From assembly GCA_009602725.1 (NCBI GenBank), contig WELB01000068.1, positions 598,451 to 644,927 on the forward strand: 46,477 nt of DNA, given 5' to 3'. Made by a program: the position numbers and the translations under genes. Source of the stretch: Spirogloea muscicola. Taxonomy: Eukaryota > Streptophyta > Zygnematophyceae > Spirogloeales > Spirogloeaceae. The notes under the pieces were generated by a model. That model ran no database searches and was not told where the DNA came from. It saw nothing but the letters and a program-made list of their open reading frames with translations. Below are positions 43,377-46,477 of this stretch, piece by piece. The number at the start of each line of letters is the position of its first letter. The first letter of the stretch is position 1.

Positions 43377-46300
43377 TTAAGGGAGCACTCGGCAAGCTCT
43401 CTGCATGTGTGAGGAGCAACGCGGCAGTGTGGCAGCTCGCATCTGTCGCTGACATATGAACCTGTGCTCGTCACAGAGCAGATACGGGTAGGTCGTGGCT
43501 AAAATGCAGCACGCTCCTGCCAAGGAGATAATCCATGGCGGTGTTGCCTTGCTGGAAGTAGCTAGATTCAGGCTGCACAGTCCAGGCCACAGCAGCATCA
43601 GCACTTTGGACCACTCCAAGGGCACCATGCTTCTGCTGACAGACGCCGATCGCAAGGCGGGATGGCTTACTGAGAGTCGGCGCTGCTGTCGAAGCAAGAC
43701 CACCCAGCAGGCGGCAAGGGCTAGGAACACCCAGATCTTGGACAGCAATGGTCGTGGCTGCAGGTGCAACCAGGCCAGGAGCTTCGACATGCGCTTGGTC
43801 CGGCGACCAGGCAAGCCCGATCCAGAACGCATCATGAGGAATATGGCAATGGCAGCAGTGACGAGTCCCGAGAGCAGGACAACATCGAAAGTGACGCCGT
43901 AGCCTGGTTGGATGAACACTGTCGTTCCCTCTGGCGATGGCAAAGGTACTTTGAGGTCAGCCGGTCGAAGAAGAGCCCAAGTTGCACAGGCCCACTCCAT
44001 GCATGTTGCAGTCAAGAACGCAAAGCTGGCTCCCATCCAAGTCTGAAGAATAGAACAAGCAGCGTCGCAGATCTCAGCTCCACAATGGGAACACGCAGAT
44101 TGGCCCGCTTCCTTCTGGCCAACATGACACCAACGCCATTCATGCCTTGGGCAAATGGATGTGGTTACCAAGCTACGCCGCCGACTGAGCCGCAGATCTG
44201 CAGCCTCGGGTGTCGTGACACTGCCTCCGCTCGCTTCGCCTGTCGCTGAGAGCATGAAGAAGAGCCCGGCAACTCCCCAGAGAGCAAATGCAAGCCACAG
44301 GAGGATGCGCGTGAAGTAGCCGGCAAGGCGGTACTGCCTGTGAAGACGAAAATAAGTAGGACCAGCAATCAGCATTCACATCTTCAGAAGCACGATCGAC
44401 TGCGCTTGCCGACAAGGCAGCAGGAGCGTAAGGATGCAGTCGACCTGGGCCTCAGTTTGCGCGACAAGAACTCTGCCTTCTGCAGCCAGGGAGGGGTCAG
44501 GACAGGGACTGCGAGCTGCATTGTCGCCCGAATGAACAAGAAACTCAAACGAACTCCAAGACTGACCTGCCCCAGCGAATTCGCTCCTGATCAAAGACAA
44601 GGTATTCAGCAAGCTCTGAGATTGGCAAGGGCACTCCTTGCACGATGCGCTCCCTGTACTGCCTGTTGTATAAGCCAGAGTACTTGCCGTGACCATTCCG
44701 CCCCTGCAATCCCCCAGGACAAGGGAGAAGCTCACATGGTGGCCACACTGGCTTGCTTCAGGCTGGAACGAGCCCAGCTCGTCGAGCTGTGTGGACGTCT
44801 CCAACAGACCCGCTGCTGACGCTATGCCCCAAGGAGCACTAACGCCGCGGTCAAGGTACCTCGCGCAATTCTGCTGTTGCCTCGGACTATCGCATCAGCT
44901 GCCAGACCAATCGCTCAGGCTGCCCACCTGCCCTCCAAGCCAGCTGTAGTGCTCGTTGAAGACAATGTTGCCTTCCTGTTGGTGAGTGGGCTCCCCAGTC
45001 AGCGTGTAGTTGACCCCCCGCAGCCCCACGTTCATGCCCATGGTGCAGTTTGTGAGCTCCTTGGCGAAGGGGTGCAGCAGGACTTGGACTCTGGCGGAGT
45101 CTGCACGACAGCAAGGTGTAGGTACGGTCAGCACGCATGGCACCCTTCACATGTGCACATTGGAAGTCGAAACAAACGACATGGAGATGACAAGGGCGTG
45201 GACAGTGGACTACACATACCTCATGCATCTAGGGTCAGCAATGCTGCATCTGACCTTAAGTCATGGGGCATCTCTAGCGAGCCCCGCGCTTCATGCAGAC
45301 ACAGCCTGGCCACTTGATAAAGAGCTATCTGCACAAGGATGTTGGGCAAGGCCGGCAGAGGGTGGCCAGGTGCGATGCTCCTTGGAGGAGCTGCTCACCA
45401 TGGTCCCACGTATACGACCACTGAGATGCAACAAGCAAAGCGGCGATGTACAGGTAGTACGTCACAGCGAGGGGGGCGAGAGCAAAGCGAAGCTTTTCTG
45501 TGCGTCGCAATCTCCTGAGCTGGTACTGGTCTGCACACGATGAACAAGGAGGCATGAAGCGTCGGCCGACCGGGCCGCCACAGGCTCACCCGAAAGTGGC
45601 AGGCTCAATAGCCCCCCTCGGCGCGTAGACGAGTAGCGCAACCAGGCGGCGGTGAGTCGCATGTCCTGGCTGCTGAAGGATTGAACTCGTCGTGCCACCC
45701 CAACCACTCACCGGGGTGGAGGGTGTCAACAGTTGCCGCAGTTGGCGGCTTGCGGCCCCTCACGTACAGGAAGAGCAGGGGCCACAGGCTCACAAGTACA
45801 CAGCCAAAGGCGTACCCAATGCCTGCACATCGCAGAGCGAGCGCCGCAGCCATGCGACAATGTCACGGCGATGACAGGTGTGCGGCTCCCATTCGACCTC
45901 GCCTGACCCCTGCTTGTGCAAGCGCGTGCGGAGACGGCTGCAGAGCCGGTCGTGCGGCGACCGGGGAGCAGCCTCCGTGGAGCGCGGATGTCGATGGCAG
46001 TCACAATGCACGGCCGCTGGTAGAGGGGTGACGGAGGGGGCAGCGTGCCTGCAAGCTTGACGTCGGCGCGCCAGTCCGTCCAGTGCGTCCCGAAGTTGGC
46101 GGGCTGGCGGTCGTAGTTCGCGAGGCCGAGGTAGGTGATGAGGCCGATGACGCCGCCGGCCACGACGAGCAGCACCAGGAACTGAGCGCACTTGCTCTTC
46201 TGCTAGGCCAGGCCGCTCGCTGCCGGGTCAGCTTGCCCTCGCCTTGGTGGAGCGGAAGGTAGCGCTGCAGCTCGGGGCAGCGCGCGCGCTCGACGGGTGC

Positions 46301-46444
46301 GGTCGTGGCGGCGGAAGGGGGGGGGGGGGGGGGCACCAAGTGTCTGCGGGCGAGGGGCAGGTTGTCGGGGTCGAGGATGGGCGCGCTGGCGGCGGCGGCG
46401 GCGTCGTCGGCCGTGGTCCGGAGCTTCATGCTGCTGCGCCGCAT
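43377..46444 (-). CDS. DUOXA-like (dual oxidase maturation factor) multi-pass membrane protein
   Basis: In animals DUOXA is an ER membrane protein required for folding and delivery of dual oxidases. Minus-strand exons with consistent phases include 45712-45822, one ending at 45399, 44928-45100, 44567-44703 and one starting at 44337; a further one starts at 44042. Translation gives a first membrane helix (LVVAGGVIGLITYLGLANYD), YAFGCVLVSLWPLLFLYVRG, then an extracellular-type loop GVNYTLTGEPTHQQEGNIVF then NEHYSWLGG. Animal DUOXA has the same block, N-x-T-x-TGTPVHQLN...YNEQFTW. Next are RQYRLAGYFTRILLWLAFAL and, C-terminally, FIQPGYGVTFDVVLLSGLVT. The first exon shows a frame problem near 46205-46333, next to a 17-base G run, perhaps a sequence error. 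The intron after KLAG starts GC. The C-terminal end and the exon ending near 44170 are uncertain. Confidence 0.8.
46317..46333. repeat. Poly-G run of 17 bases
   Basis: A homopolymer inside the first coding exon of the DUOXA-like gene; on the coding strand it reads as a Pro stretch. Its length decides the frame of the N-terminus, so an assembly error here is likely to matter. Confidence 0.9.
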
Positions 46445-46477
46445 CTGCGGGCGGGCGGCGCGGCGCGCGGCGGCGTC

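Noticed and set aside
1-46477. Bacterial origin suggested by the fetAB-like gene pair
   Set aside because: Both genes and all their neighbours contain spliceosomal introns in matching phases, so the window is eukaryotic nuclear DNA.
1-46477. CRISPR arrays, rRNA and tRNA genes
   Set aside because: I saw no regularly spaced short repeats with unique spacers, no rRNA core sequence, and no convincing tRNA cloverleaf with A and B boxes; a tRNA scan would be needed to exclude all tRNAs.

Overview
The window is nuclear DNA of a eukaryote, most likely a green alga. Genes are split by many GT-AG (and some GC-AG) introns. Exons are GC-rich while introns and spacers are AT-richer. The gene set fits a plant-type cell: a plant-like CcmE for mitochondrial cytochrome c maturation, an RSZ22-type SR protein, a STAR1/STAR2-like (FetA/FetB) ABC pair, and a PPR protein. 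A trebouxiophyte-like chlorophyte is my best guess; the species cannot be fixed from the sequence alone. Exon models below were built by hand from splice sites, frame continuity and family resemblance. Several close exactly in phase (RAD23, CCME, BMT5-like, FetA-like, FetB-like, RSZ22); others keep unresolved exons.

Layout. 0-4 kb: RAD23 (+), then CCME (-), tail to tail. 6.5-9.8 kb: a gene-poor stretch of decayed LINE pieces. 9.8-11.5 kb: a BMT5-like rRNA methyltransferase (-). 11.5-13.1 kb: LINE 3' ends and short repeats. 13.3-16.3 kb: an ABC ATPase and its UPF0014/FetB permease, same strand, only 78 nt apart. 17.9-18.6 kb: fragment of a second LINE family. 19.2-22.5 kb: inosine/uridine nucleoside hydrolase (-). 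22.9-24.4 kb: more LINE pieces, including a nested 90-bp insertion. 24.6-27.0 kb: RSZ22-like splicing factor (+). 28.9-33.3 kb: a nearly full-length but broken non-LTR retrotransposon with two zinc fingers, a reverse transcriptase and a restriction-like endonuclease. 33.4-34.4 kb: an internally deleted LINE derivative, then a short PPR gene interrupted by an assembly gap. 35.2-36.9 kb: a SAP-domain protein and a DDA1-like protein (both -). 37.7-41.2 kb: TRAPPC12-like TPR protein (-). 43.4-46.4 kb: a DUOXA (dual oxidase maturation factor)-like membrane protein (-), running close to the window edge.

The host genes are mostly unrelated housekeeping functions: protein quality control and DNA repair, cytochrome maturation, rRNA modification, splicing, nucleoside salvage and vesicle tethering. 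The exception is the ATPase/permease pair, which should form one transporter. Spaces between genes are dominated by one restriction-like-endonuclease LINE family, its 5'-truncated copies, and short repeats that carry only its 3' end. The observations most worth following are the DUOXA homologue outside animals, the near-fused ABC pair, the unusual share of GC-AG introns, and the evidence that short non-autonomous elements use the LINE's ends.
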